From assembly GCF_033473495.1 (NCBI RefSeq), contig NC_088936.1, forward strand, positions 4,154,001 to 4,218,000: a stretch of DNA of 64,000 nt. Direction: 5' to 3'. This DNA comes from Cercospora beticola (taxonomy: Eukaryota; Ascomycota; Dothideomycetes; Mycosphaerellales; Mycosphaerellaceae). The notes below the pieces were generated by a model, which was not told the DNA's origin, made no database searches, and saw nothing but the letters and a program-made list of their open reading frames with translations. This document shows positions 55,207 to 64,000 of this stretch, in pieces (within the stretch, counting starts at the first letter, position 1; every line of letters begins with the position of its first letter). Position numbers and translations under genes: made by a program.

Positions 55207-55648
55207 ATCCAGTACCACGCCGTCATTCGTGCTGATGCGCAACCGCACGAGTCAGGTGATGGGTGCGGTGCTGTGCGGGTGTGCGTTGGCCACGAGAGCG
55301 AGAGGCTGAGGCTGGAGCATTAGACTTTACGCGCAGGGGCATCTTCGCCAAGACCATCGCTTTGCTCCAGCTCGACGACTTCACAAACACACGACATCCT
55401 CACGATCCCACGCGTTGTTGCTTCCTTCTTTCCCCCATCACTTGCCGGTCGAAGCTGGTCTGTCGGACGCATTGCGCCACCCTTTCCTGCCGGACATTGG
55501 CTCAGCGCAGCCCGCCTTGTCCCCTCCACCTCCACCACCGCTGTCTGCAGCAGAACCAGCAGCAGCATTGCATCGGCCACGGACGCACGCACCGCTCCGC
55601 CATCTCCAGGTTCGCTCCCCGAGCCACACAATCACAATCACAGACACA
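55207..55648. other. Divergent promoter region before DEF1
   Basis: Shared 5' region of the preceding gene and DEF1. C/T-rich tracts at about 55410-55570 fit a promoter or long leader. Confidence 0.55.
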
Positions 55649-58597
55649 ATGTCGGAGACTGCACCTACGCGGGGCAGAAGCTCCGTCAGAGGAGGCCGCG
55701 GAGGCTTGGGCCGCGGCGGTCCTCGTGGTGGCAGAAAGGTCAATGGCACAACAAACGACGCAGTGGAAGAATCACTCGAAGACCAAGGCGAAATCGGCGA
55801 GATGAAGAAGAAATACCAATCAGAGCTCGTCATGCTTAAGGACATGTTCCCCGACTGGACTGATACCGACCTCGTCTTTGCGCTGGAAGAAGCTGGCGGT
55901 GACGTTGGTGCCACTGTTGACAAGATTACGCAGGGCGCGGTCTCACAATTCGCTGAAGTGAAGAAGCCCAAGGATCGTGCTCGCTCGAAAGTTCCCGCAG
56001 ACGCAGCTACTGCAGGTGCCAATGACCGCTCATCTTTCAGCGCACGCGGCGGACGTGGCCGAGGTGGATTTGAAGGCGGACGTGGAGGGCGCGGTCGCGG
56101 AGGTGCCGAGCGCGGTAGAGGTGGTTTCCGTGGCGGACGCGGCGGTCACACGACCACAAACGGTGTCTCCAAGGATGCCTCTGGAGCATCTGTACCCACC
56201 ACTGAGTCGACCGCCTGGGACACGCCGGCTTCAAATGAAGCATCTGGCGGCTGGGACGACACCCCCGCCGAGCCGATCAAGGACACAGTTGACACGGGCG
56301 ACAGCGTCACCGGCACTGTGACTGCAGTAGACCCACCACCAGTTGCAAGCTCGCAACCAGCCAAGGCCAATGTACCAGAGCAAGGCGGTGCTAAGAAGAG
56401 CTGGGCTAGCATGTTTGCAAAGCCCAAGCCTGCTCCTGTGCCGGTTCCACAGAAACAGATATTGACGAAGCCTCAGCCTGTCGAGCCAATAGAAGCAGAA
56501 AAGTCGCAGCCGGAGCCAGCTCCAGCTGTCGCAGAGCCGCCAGTCGAAGCCCCAAAGCAACCAGAGCCCATTGCCGAAGCGACACCTCCGACCGCAGCAT
56601 CTGTGCCCGTGCCGGAGCCAGCTCTCCCAATCGCAGTGCCTGAGACGACCTCTGCTCCTGTAGAGCTTCCCTCAGCAACCTCAGAGTCAGAAGGTCTTAC
56701 GCTAACACCTTCAAAGGATCCATTGACTGAAGAAAATGTCGAACATTTGCCAGATGAGTCGAATCCTCCTGCCACGCAGACGGTCGCCAGCACCGCCGGC
56801 TCAGCAGATCCACGAAACCTCACCCCGCTTCCTACGCAACCCGCACCTATCGGACGACCACCAGTGGGCGGCTATGCCACTGTCGCGAATCGTCTTGCAG
56901 GTACAGGAAGCAGAAGTGCAAGCTTCCAGAGAAGAGTGCAAGAGCAGCAGGAAGCGGTGGTCATGCCTGGACACAACGCGGTTGATAGAGCTGCTGTGCA
57001 ATTCGGCAGCATGGGGCTCAACGGCGAAGCTGGACCAGACGTTGACGATGAGCGAGAAGAGCCGGAGACACGACACGCTCCACAACACTCGCCCCCAGCC
57101 CAACCACGAACCTCTCTCCCTCCCGCTCCTCGCCAGGCTGCAACTGCGCAGGAACCTCTACAGGACGCGCAGCCACAAGCCATTTCGCAGGCCCAGCCCA
57201 CACCGAAGCAAGCACCTGGGTTGCCTCCTGCATCAGCGCAAAACCAGCAACAGATCCAAGATCCTTCACTCGGACACGCGCCCTCCCAAGATCAGCAGTT
57301 CGCCCAGGGATACAACCAGTACGGCCGTGGTTATGGTCAACATCAAGGCACACCTGGCGGACAACAAGATACCGCTGCACCACAGCAGAAGCCCTACGAT
57401 CCATTCGGCCACCAGTCCCAGCCATCGCAGTATGACCAATTCGGCCCCAACTCGCAGCAGCAGCCCCACCAGCACCAGCAGTCTGGCTTTGGCGGTCTTT
57501 CCTCCGCGCCTAACGATTATCCATCGTACTATACCAGTGACGCTGGTCGCAACTACCAGCAGTACTATGGAGGGGCATATGGTGGCCAAGACGGCAGGCA
57601 ACAGCTTGGACAGCCACAAGCTCATGATCCAGCGATCGGACAACAACGTTCGGCAAGTGGCTATGGCGCAGGAGGCAACGAGGCTGCATTTGCCTCTCAA
57701 GGTATCCAGCAAGCACCATCTCGCTTCGCTGAAGCTCCTGGCTCTGGCAACAACACTCCAAACCCAATTGCTGCAGCCCAGCAGCCGCCTCAAGCTGCTC
57801 AAGGCCAGCACTCGTTGCAACAACAACCCGCGCACGGCCAACAAGGCTACAACAGCGCGGGCTACCCATATGGACACCCTTACTACAACAGCCCATATCA
57901 ACAGGCATATGTCAACCAGTTCTCGGGCTACGGGTCCGGTTACGGAGGATCAGGCTATGCCGGCGGTCAAGGCGGATATCAAGGAAAGCAGCAACAGGCC
58001 GGCAACATGTATGGTGGCCCTCACAGCTACGGTTCCTCCTACGATCAGCATTCCTCATCTCCTGCTAATGCGCACGCTTTTGGCCATAATCAGCGTAGCA
58101 CCAGTGGTATGGGCTCGCTCGGCGGCCTCGAGGATTATGGCCGCAGTTCTGCTGGACCTGGGTCGCATCAACAGAGCAGTGGCTATGGCAGCATGCATGA
58201 TCCTTTCGCCCGCTCGGCCTCCGGCTTCGGTGCACAGGGCGCTTATGGCCAGCAGAGCATGGCTGGCCAGGAGGAGTCGCTGAAGGCATACGACAATGCC
58301 AAGAGCGGCCCATCACCTTCACTTGGGCAACCAGGACGTCCAGGATCCGCCGCCAACAGCGCCGCAGGCAACGCGCAGACTGGACTTCCGCCGCCACAGC
58401 AAGGCCAGCACTCTGCATTCGGCGGAGGCTACCCTGGGTTCTCAGGCCAAGGCAGTCAGTACGGTAGCCTTGGAGGACTTGGTGGTCACCAGCAGGGTCA
58501 GCAGGGCGCTGGCTATGGCTACGGTGGCTTTAACCAGACCTATGGTAGCTACGGCCAGAGCAGAGGTGGCTGGGGACAGAACTATGGCGCGCACTAG
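55649..58597 (+). CDS. DEF1: RNA polymerase II degradation factor Def1-like, CUE and prion-like tail
   Basis: Single exon, 982 aa from the ATG at 55649, the first ATG after a pyrimidine-rich leader. The protein begins with an RGG-rich segment, then a CUE domain at about 55-98 (LVMLKDMFPDWTDTDLVFAL, EAGGDVGATV), a second Arg/Gly-rich block at about 125-165, and a low-complexity stretch with Pro/Glu/Val. It ends with a long Gln/Gly/Tyr/Ser/Pro-rich region (about 590-980), typical of a prion-like domain. Def1 helps Elongin-Cullin ligase ubiquitylate stalled RNA polymerase II after DNA damage; the CUE binds ubiquitin-like modules. Assignment rests on CUE plus the long Q-rich tail, common to fungal Def1; other CUE proteins of similar build are possible. 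Confidence 0.8.
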   Translation: MSETAPTRGRSSVRGGRGGLGRGGPRGGRKVNGTTNDAVEESLEDQGEIGEMKKKYQSELVMLKDMFPDWTDTDLVFALEEAGGDVGATVDKITQGAVSQFAEVKKPKDRARSKVPADAATAGANDRSSFSARGGRGRGGFEGGRGGRGRGGAERGRGGFRGGRGGHTTTNGVSKDASGASVPTTESTAWDTPASNEASGGWDDTPAEPIKDTVDTGDSVTGTVTAVDPPPVASSQPAKANVPEQGGAKKSWASMFAKPKPAPVPVPQKQILTKPQPVEPIEAEKSQPEPAPAVAEPPVEAPKQPEPIAEATPPTAASVPVPEPALPIAVPETTSAPVELPSATSESEGLTLTPSKDPLTEENVEHLPDESNPPATQTVASTAGSADPRNLTPLPTQPAPIGRPPVGGYATVANRLAGTGSRSASFQRRVQEQQEAVVMPGHNAVDRAAVQFGSMGLNGEAGPDVDDEREEPETRHAPQHSPPAQPRTSLPPAPRQAATAQEPLQDAQPQAISQAQPTPKQAPGLPPASAQNQQQIQDPSLGHAPSQDQQFAQGYNQYGRGYGQHQGTPGGQQDTAAPQQKPYDPFGHQSQPSQYDQFGPNSQQQPHQHQQSGFGGLSSAPNDYPSYYTSDAGRNYQQYYGGAYGGQDGRQQLGQPQAHDPAIGQQRSASGYGAGGNEAAFASQGIQQAPSRFAEAPGSGNNTPNPIAAAQQPPQAAQGQHSLQQQPAHGQQGYNSAGYPYGHPYYNSPYQQAYVNQFSGYGSGYGGSGYAGGQGGYQGKQQQAGNMYGGPHSYGSSYDQHSSSPANAHAFGHNQRSTSGMGSLGGLEDYGRSSAGPGSHQQSSGYGSMHDPFARSASGFGAQGAYGQQSMAGQEESLKAYDNAKSGPSPSLGQPGRPGSAANSAAGNAQTGLPPPQQGQHSAFGGGYPGFSGQGSQYGSLGGLGGHQQGQQGAGYGYGGFNQTYGSYGQSRGGWGQNYGAH

Positions 58598-59482
58598 CAT
58601 GGCGGCCACGATGAACAAGGCGTAGAAGTTTCGTCTTCGTTCAAGATCTCCAGTGCCAACGCGAAGGAGAATAGAGATGTACACGGCAGGTTCTTACCTC
58701 ATCTTGGTCAGCCCCACGATTCCTCGCGGTCGTCCTCTGGAGCATTTCGACCAAGTTAGGCAACGGAAAGCTGGAGAAGCCGGGCAGCGCGCCGGACAGC
58801 CTTTGTACTATGATCATACCACACCTTTTTTGACACGTTATGCGCGACACACTCGACTCCTTTTTTCACACTGAGACACAACACATCATGCTTGCAACTG
58901 GAACTTTTAGGCGCACCGGGACGCGAAGACGAGGGGGCAGACGGTGCATTCGACGCCGCCCACCAAAAGCTGGAATAGCAAATGGGAACCTTGAATCAGG
59001 CGTTTCTTCTACCTGGGCTAGTGTAGAAATGCTCACGAGAGATTGCATGTGACAGTAGCAGAGCATTTGGCTGGGGGAATCTGTAGCGTTTGTCACGTAT
59101 AGCTGAATGAATTGAAAGTGGCTGCTTGACGGCCTTTACGGCATCTTTGGAGCCTGTCATCATGCTTCTACACCTTCGTTCCCGGACTTGGGCGTCGTGG
59201 TGAAGCTGCACGTCATAAAATTTGCTGAGTAAGCCGTGAACCTCAACTCCAGCAACAGATGTCGACAAGCATACTATACCATGTGCCAGCATCCTCCTGC
59301 CTTCGGCACCTGGCAGCGAGATTGATGACATCGCACCTGCGAGTACAACTTCCACCGCTCGCGATTGCTGATGCTGTAGAACTGCCGTAAGCTGTCAAGT
59401 TTCCCAATCTCCTTTCCACCAATTTTCTCGCGCGACTTCACCTTTCCATCGACCACGAACAGCACAGCAACAACTGCACGCC
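58598..59482. other. Intergenic between tandem genes
   Basis: Covers the DEF1 3' flank and the promoter of the next gene. Short frames are shadows. A C/T-rich stretch at about 59395-59460 precedes the ATG at 59483. Confidence 0.55.
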
Positions 59483-60523
59483 ATGGCCGCCCGCGGCTTC
59501 AAATCGAAATCCAAAGCGGATCCAGTCAAAGATGCGATCCCAACGCCCTTCATCAAGGCTCCCTCATCCCTCGCACCATTCCTCGATCGCCTGGACCCGT
59601 CCAAAGTCCACATCACCCACCTCGATCGCAACCCTCGCTCTGTGAAGAAGAACATCTTTCTCATTCCCGTCCTTCTCAATGGCTTCATCGCTGCCCTGCT
59701 ATTCTGGCGCCTCTATTATGCAGTGCCCAAATACTACATCCTCCTACAGACCCTCCTCGGGTACTCGACCTCCGAAACTGTCGACACAGTCTCCACGACG
59801 CGCAAACAACAGATCAAAATTCTTCTCGTCCGGACTCTGACCATGGCTTTTGACTTCTTGCTATTCCGCTTCGTTGGTCCTTGGCCTCTGACCTTCTTCT
59901 TCGAACAACCTGTCAACCCTTGCTCCTACCGCTGGAAGATTGGATTTCGAGATGAAGAGGTCGTTGTACGAGTGAGCAGGAATTGGAACACGAATGATTT
60001 GATGCAAGGCGTAAAACAAGGACAAGAGAATGCTTTCTTCAAGACGAGAATATTGCCTGCCATCTCGCATGAGGAGATGCGGAAGACCGGATACTTGATG
60101 ATGAATGAGAGCTGGGATTTGGAATTTGAGCTTATGGGTGATGCGGAGACACTGGTGAAGAGGAAAGAGGTGAGGAATGAGGATTTGGATAAGGTTGTGT
60201 TTGCGTTTTTGGAAGGAGGAAAGCACGGGTGGGTTATGTGGAAGTGGCAGGAGGAGGATGTTATTGAGACGAGGAGGAAGAAGGTTGTGGCGTTCAAGGA
60301 GGTTTTGACGAAGTTACAGAAAGAGTCGTTGTTTTGGAGGTGGACGGAGATTGTGGAGGAGGAGAGGGATGCTGATGGGGGTTTCACGGCAAAGGGTCAG
60401 GAGAGGGTCGTGGAGAGGGTGAAGGCTGAGTTTGAGAAAGAGGGTGTGGATTTTGAGGAGATTGTGAAGGGTATTGGTGGGCTGGATACGGTGCCTGCCT
60501 CCACTGCTGGCGCTGCGAAATAG
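59483..60523 (+). CDS. Conserved fungal membrane protein, unknown
   Basis: Single exon, 346 aa, with a good start context. A basic N-terminus is followed by hydrophobic helices at about 57-85 (NIFLIPVLLNGFIAALLFWRLYY) and 113-140 (LVRTLTMAFDFLLFRFVGPWPLTFFF), then a long hydrophilic C-terminal region, with WKIGFRDEEVVVRVSRNWN and many Lys/Glu residues, ending in TVPASTAGAAK. The pattern is a two-helix membrane anchor with a large soluble domain. I recognise the general shape as a conserved filamentous-fungal protein but cannot name it. Location in ER or mitochondria is a guess. Confidence 0.75.
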   Translation: MAARGFKSKSKADPVKDAIPTPFIKAPSSLAPFLDRLDPSKVHITHLDRNPRSVKKNIFLIPVLLNGFIAALLFWRLYYAVPKYYILLQTLLGYSTSETVDTVSTTRKQQIKILLVRTLTMAFDFLLFRFVGPWPLTFFFEQPVNPCSYRWKIGFRDEEVVVRVSRNWNTNDLMQGVKQGQENAFFKTRILPAISHEEMRKTGYLMMNESWDLEFELMGDAETLVKRKEVRNEDLDKVVFAFLEGGKHGWVMWKWQEEDVIETRRKKVVAFKEVLTKLQKESLFWRWTEIVEEERDADGGFTAKGQERVVERVKAEFEKEGVDFEEIVKGIGGLDTVPASTAGAAK

Positions 60524-60701
60524 TAATTGCTTCGATTGGAGCGTTCACATTCTTGCTGAGATACTGGTCAGTTTCGCCATGGATCATCGAATCGATTCTC
60601 ACGCTGTTAAACTCCAATACTCTCAGACCCCACAACTTAGTTGCAGACTCTATTCTGCAATTGCAATGACGGAGTGCTCAAATCACCCACCACGCGATGC
60701 C

Positions 60702-61472
60702 TCACGATTCGATATGCGTTCGATCTCTCTCCTCGGCAGTCCAGAAGTCGCCGGCATCTCCATCTCTGAAAATATCATGATCTGTAATCAGGTCGAGTCC
60801 GCCCACCAAAAGCTGCGATCCGTCGTTGTCTTGGTCTTTGAACGAGATACGATAGCGCGGATGATCCCAAGCCACATCCAACACTATCTTACCGTGATCT
60901 GGTTGAAGGAAGCAAGGTTTCGGTCCCTTGAAGTTGTAATTTCGGCTGTCCAGATACACAACCTCCTCAAAAAGTTCGCGTGCAGTCATCTCGCCTTCTT
61001 CGAGATCGAGCAGCTTGCCACCTTGGTACTGGCAAAATTCCTCTCCGCTGCCACCCACCCATTCAACATACAGTCGGTCAATGCGCTGGAGATTCTGCTG
61101 GCCTAGACATTTAGCCCAACGCCAGAACGTTGAAGCGCCTTCATCGCTGCTAGCACCAAGAAAGATGTTTCGAGTGTAGAAGAGCTTCAGACCCTCCTCG
61201 CGAAGGAGCCGACAGCTTCGCGTGATAGCTGGCTGCTCGGCGCTCAAACATGGAGTCCAAGAGAATCCCCAGTAGGAATCGATCAGTAATGGCTTCGCTT
61301 TTGTGCTGATGACGACGGCGAATTCGAGCACACGCAGGACGAGTTCTGGTGGCAAGTCGAAGAGGCGAAAGCACTCTTGTTCGCCGGTATATTCTTGTGA
61401 GGTGGCAGTCGTGGGCGCCGTCGTGATGTCAGGCTCGTCCGACATGGTTGCGGCGCACATGCGCATTGGCAT
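60702..61472 (-). CDS. 2EXR/F-box-like protein
   Basis: Single exon, up to 256 aa; ATGs at 61472 and 61445 are alternatives, and the latter (MSDEPDIT) has A at -3. The F-box-like core is FRLFDLPPELVLRVLEFAV, followed by QPAITRSCRLLREEGLKLFYTRN, the second conserved block of this expanded family. The rest is helical with Asp/Glu-rich loops. Function unknown. It is the intact paralogue of the disrupted gene just downstream on the same strand; both share the QPAITR-C-LR-EGL-FY pattern, pointing to local duplication. Confidence 0.8.
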   Translation of the reverse strand: MPMRMCAATMSDEPDITTAPTTATSQEYTGEQECFRLFDLPPELVLRVLEFAVVISTKAKPLLIDSYWGFSWTPCLSAEQPAITRSCRLLREEGLKLFYTRNIFLGASSDEGASTFWRWAKCLGQQNLQRIDRLYVEWVGGSGEEFCQYQGGKLLDLEEGEMTARELFEEVVYLDSRNYNFKGPKPCFLQPDHGKIVLDVAWDHPRYRISFKDQDNDGSQLLVGGLDLITDHDIFRDGDAGDFWTAEERDRTHIES

Positions 61473-61971
61473 TGCTGGTTCTCGATCGCCTTGCGGTGTT
61501 GTATGGAGCTGGTGTGTGGCTGTGGATGCCAGCTGAAGGAAGAAAGCGCGTTGTGGAAGTGAGGCCGTCAGGCAGCAGTCACCATCACTTCACATCCGTC
61601 CTCACGTGGAAAGGGCGCGAAGTGGGAAGACGCGATCTACCCCTTTGTGCAGACGACAGCGGCAATACTGGACACGAGTGAAAGATTTTCAGACGACGTG
61701 ATTGAAGAGTTCGGCTATCTGACTGCTCCTCGTTCAATCTCGCTGCGATATGCTTCGGACCTCGGATCCCTCGCCCATGCCTTCTGGACCTGGTCACCCA
61801 CAAAATGTAGAATTGGGATTCCGACCTCTGAAATGCGGCAACGATACTTTTCGGAGAAAGACCCGCATACTGTGTGCCTTAGCTGCGATTGTCGTTGCTG
61901 TGCTGTGGCGTGCGGCTGCCGCATATGAACTTCCTTATCCTCACCTGGTTCCCTCACGACCCGGACTCCTC
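61473..61971. other. Intergenic between two related minus-strand genes
   Basis: Upstream of the intact 2EXR-like gene and downstream of the disrupted paralogue. I see no other gene; possible spacer of a tandem duplication. Confidence 0.5.
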
Positions 61972-62800
61972 TCAGTCTGACTCTTCAGAGACATAGCTCG
62001 TCTGGTCGATGTTGCAGCTCTCCTCCTGTTCTGACTCTTCCTCGGAGTCAGATGCCGACCAGACTACATTGAAGCAATCCTCCCATGCTTCTTCATCCCG
62101 ATATCCTGGAAAATCTCCCAATCTCCGCCATTCCGCTTGTTCACGGGACTGGTCGACGAAGCACAGCTGGTAGTACCGCCTCTGCTTAATTCCGACGGCA
62201 GTTTCCGAGGTGATTTTGACCTTACCATCTGCCATTCGCACATAGCCCTCAGGAGCTCCTCGCCACCCCTGCTCGCTTCTATGTTTTGCGACGTCGCGCT
62301 CGAAATCCGATGGCGACCATAAGTCGTCAGAGTGATACGGCTTTGCCATACCGAGTGCATCTGTCAACATCACGTAGACGCTGATCTCCTTCAAGTGTTT
62401 TGCTTGCAAGCTTGCCATCCACATCCACAAGGAGTTGATCTCATCGTTCGCGGCAGTCATCAGGAAGCGGTTGTGGCTGTAGAAAATCGAAAGTCCTTCG
62501 TTTCGCAGCCAGTGGCAGGCTCTGGTGATTGCAGGCTGCTTGTACAACTCGAAGGAAGTGTCGTAGAAGCCACAGATAGAACGTCGGCCGGGAGGGTTGT
62601 ATATCAGCTTCGGCTTGTGGTCGATGCTCTGGGAGATCGAGGAGGCTGAAGGGCTTCTCTCCTTCGTCGGGGGCTGGGTGTTGTGACATTGAGAGCGACA
62701 TCTCTGTCTCATGGGCGGCACTCGAATCCGCCGGCATGTCTGTGCGGAGGTATGTTGCGGTGTCGAAGGTCGATGTTGCAAGGAACGTCAAATTTCGCAT
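61972..62800 (-). pseudogene. Disrupted 2EXR/F-box-like paralogue
   Basis: The family body (62600s down to 61972) is in one frame, with QPAITRACHWLRNEGLSIFYSHNRF and an acidic C-terminus. The F-box-like start, MPADSSAAHETEMSLSMS...FSLLDLPE from the ATG at 62737 (or 62800), is in another frame. Compared with the paralogue at 60702-61472, the match runs up to LLDLPE and resumes out of frame about 20 residues later, after a missing LVLRVLEFA-like helix. No GT-AG intron joins the two frames, so a deletion/frameshift is the simplest reading. The alternative, a start at a later ATG within the second frame, would lose the F-box-like motif. Confidence 0.6.
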
Positions 62801-63511
62801 CAAAGACCAGCAAACAATCTAGAGTGAGGGGACGCACGGTGACGCTACACCTTCACATGTCACAAATGCAAGCCACCAATACCCTTGCGAGTCCGGAGGG
62901 GTCTCCTCATCCACAGGCCATTTGAGAGCTGCAAAGAATTGGGAACGCTGCGTGCACAAACCGCGAGCCTGCGAAGTTACAGAATCACGACATTCATATA
63001 CCTCAAGCAAACATGCTTACTAACAAGTCGGCTAGCAAATCGTCGGCTTTCGGCAGATCCACACGTATAGAGTGCGGTCGACTTGTTTTTGCCTTTCGTA
63101 CGCGAGCTCCGCAGGCGGCAAGTAGGTCAGGGGTTCGAATACCGGTACCAGTGAGTCAGCTTGAATTTGTTACACGATTTGCTCAATTAAAGCTCTTACT
63201 TTTTGCCCCCGAATTGCATGCTTCAAGGTATGATACCAGTGCTCATGCAAACGTAAGACGCTCAGGGCGCCATGGGGGTTTCCTGTCCGCTAACATGTTC
63301 CAGCGCTAACACTCAGGTGTACATCACGATCGGGTATCTCGCCTCCCTATGACCAGGCACGTCGAGAATGCCGCGTAGGAATGCTATGCATTGACGCCCA
63401 CTCAACACGCAGAACCCGGTCCTCCACCATAAGTCCTACGCATATTGAGCTGCGCTGGTGGCTCTCACTCATCGCCTCCGAGTTCCGCGTCTTCTACCTT
63501 GCCCGCCTTCC
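62801..63511. other. Intergenic between minus-strand genes
   Basis: 710 bp. A stretch near 63127-63155 resembles a tRNA T-arm, but no full cloverleaf or good A box can be drawn (see rejected items). I see no further gene. Confidence 0.5.
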
Positions 63512-64000
63512 TCATTGTCCATCTCGCACCCAGAAATCTTTGCTGTCCCACCCAATCCCGCGTGCCTTCATCGCCCTGGAGTCATCAAACCGTGCGTATG
63601 ACTCCAGAAGATCCTTGCACGAAGTCCATCCATCTTTGAACGAACCTGTGGGCTCTCGTACCGAGATCTGGAATGAGTCCGGACAGACCATAGTCTCTGA
63701 GACCTCTTTCGCTTCCACGAGCTTTTCAGCGCTCAGCACTAGCTTTCCCTGGGCGAAAAGTACACACATCCGACCGGTATCAAGCCGCAAGCACCTCGCA
63801 CAGTCTGCAATAGTCATGACCTGTTTGACCACTTCTCCCCAGCCCACTTTAGCCACTCTGCTCGGTTTTGACTTTCGAGATGTCAGGAATACCGGGATGG
63901 AACTGATCAGTGAGCAATGCTTCGGCCCAATGTCTTTGAGCCACTCGCACAAAGCGTGGAGATCCAGAACTCTGCCGACGCAGTAGAAGGTGCACTCTTT
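63512..64000 (-). CDS. F-box-like protein, C-terminal part (5' end outside window)
   Basis: Open frame on the minus strand from the window edge to a stop at 63512, about 162 residues visible. It starts within the frame as KECTFYCVGRVLDLHALCEW and continues LKDIGPKHCSLISSIPVFLTS. This resembles the middle of fungal F-box-like/2EXR proteins that have a GRYLDL-type segment and an RI-phase beta strand, but it is not diagnostic. The tail ends WDSKDFWVRDGQ. The overlapping plus-strand frame at 63381-63986 is treated as a shadow, because the minus strand continues to the edge with protein-like composition. The start and any introns are not visible. Confidence 0.55.
   Translation of the reverse strand, partial: KECTFYCVGRVLDLHALCEWLKDIGPKHCSLISSIPVFLTSRKSKPSRVAKVGWGEVVKQVMTIADCARCLRLDTGRMCVLFAQGKLVLSAEKLVEAKEVSETMVCPDSFQISVREPTGSFKDGWTSCKDLLESYARFDDSRAMKARGIGWDSKDFWVRDGQ

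Noticed and set aside
63120..63160. tRNA-like T-arm GGTTCGAATACC
   Set aside because: The T-stem has mismatches, no convincing A box or acceptor stem pairs upstream, and no poly-T terminator was placed, so it is not called a tRNA.

Overview
The window reads as eukaryotic nuclear DNA from a filamentous ascomycete. Genes are monocistronic on both strands with short gaps. Many are split by 43-105 nt GT-AG introns with CTNAC-like branch points close to the acceptor. The gene set (Atg15 lipase, Rpt5, Nic96, Def1, SAT4/rhodopsin-type membrane protein, many 2EXR/F-box-like genes) is fungal. The flavour suggests Dothideomycetes, perhaps Mycosphaerellaceae, but that rests on general resemblance and not on a marker gene. 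There are no operons, rRNA genes, CRISPR arrays or intact transposons.

Layout. 0-5 kb: 5'-truncated proteasome ATPase Rpt5, a coiled-coil protein, and a secreted GH43-like enzyme with FN3 and F5/8C modules. 6-13 kb: a J-like WHPDRF protein, a rhodopsin-domain membrane protein (five exons), a HAD dehalogenase-like enzyme and an RNPS1-like SR protein. 14-24 kb: a PAN-galactose oxidase carrying an in-frame TGA, two 2EXR/F-box-like genes, a DUF427 protein, a polyamine-oxidase-like flavoenzyme and a secreted GH42 beta-galactosidase. 24-32 kb: an Hsm3/S5b-like proteasome chaperone candidate, two small unknowns and nucleoporin Nic96. 32-45 kb: a multipass membrane protein, an NAD(P)-binding protein, Atg15, a VPS9-domain Rab GEF, guanine deaminase, a secreted Thr-rich protein and dolichol-phosphate mannosyltransferase. 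45-64 kb: an F-box protein, a CECR5-type HAD protein, an aldo-keto reductase, an unknown protein, Def1, a membrane protein and a run of three F-box-like genes, one frameshifted and one cut by the window end.

Most loci are housekeeping genes with no obvious shared pathway. The coherent themes are weak: two proteasome-related genes (Rpt5 and the Hsm3-like candidate), a set of secreted carbohydrate-active enzymes (GH43-like, galactose oxidase, GH42), and an expanded 2EXR/F-box-like family that shows decay at the right end. I did not find a convincing new multi-gene system. The best leads are the PAN-galactose oxidase stop codon, the GH42 gene in a fungus, the Cys-Trp repeats in the Atg15 tail, the J-like HPD protein and the decaying F-box-like cluster. 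Exon boundaries were set by hand from splice motifs and reading-frame continuity, and no database search was run.
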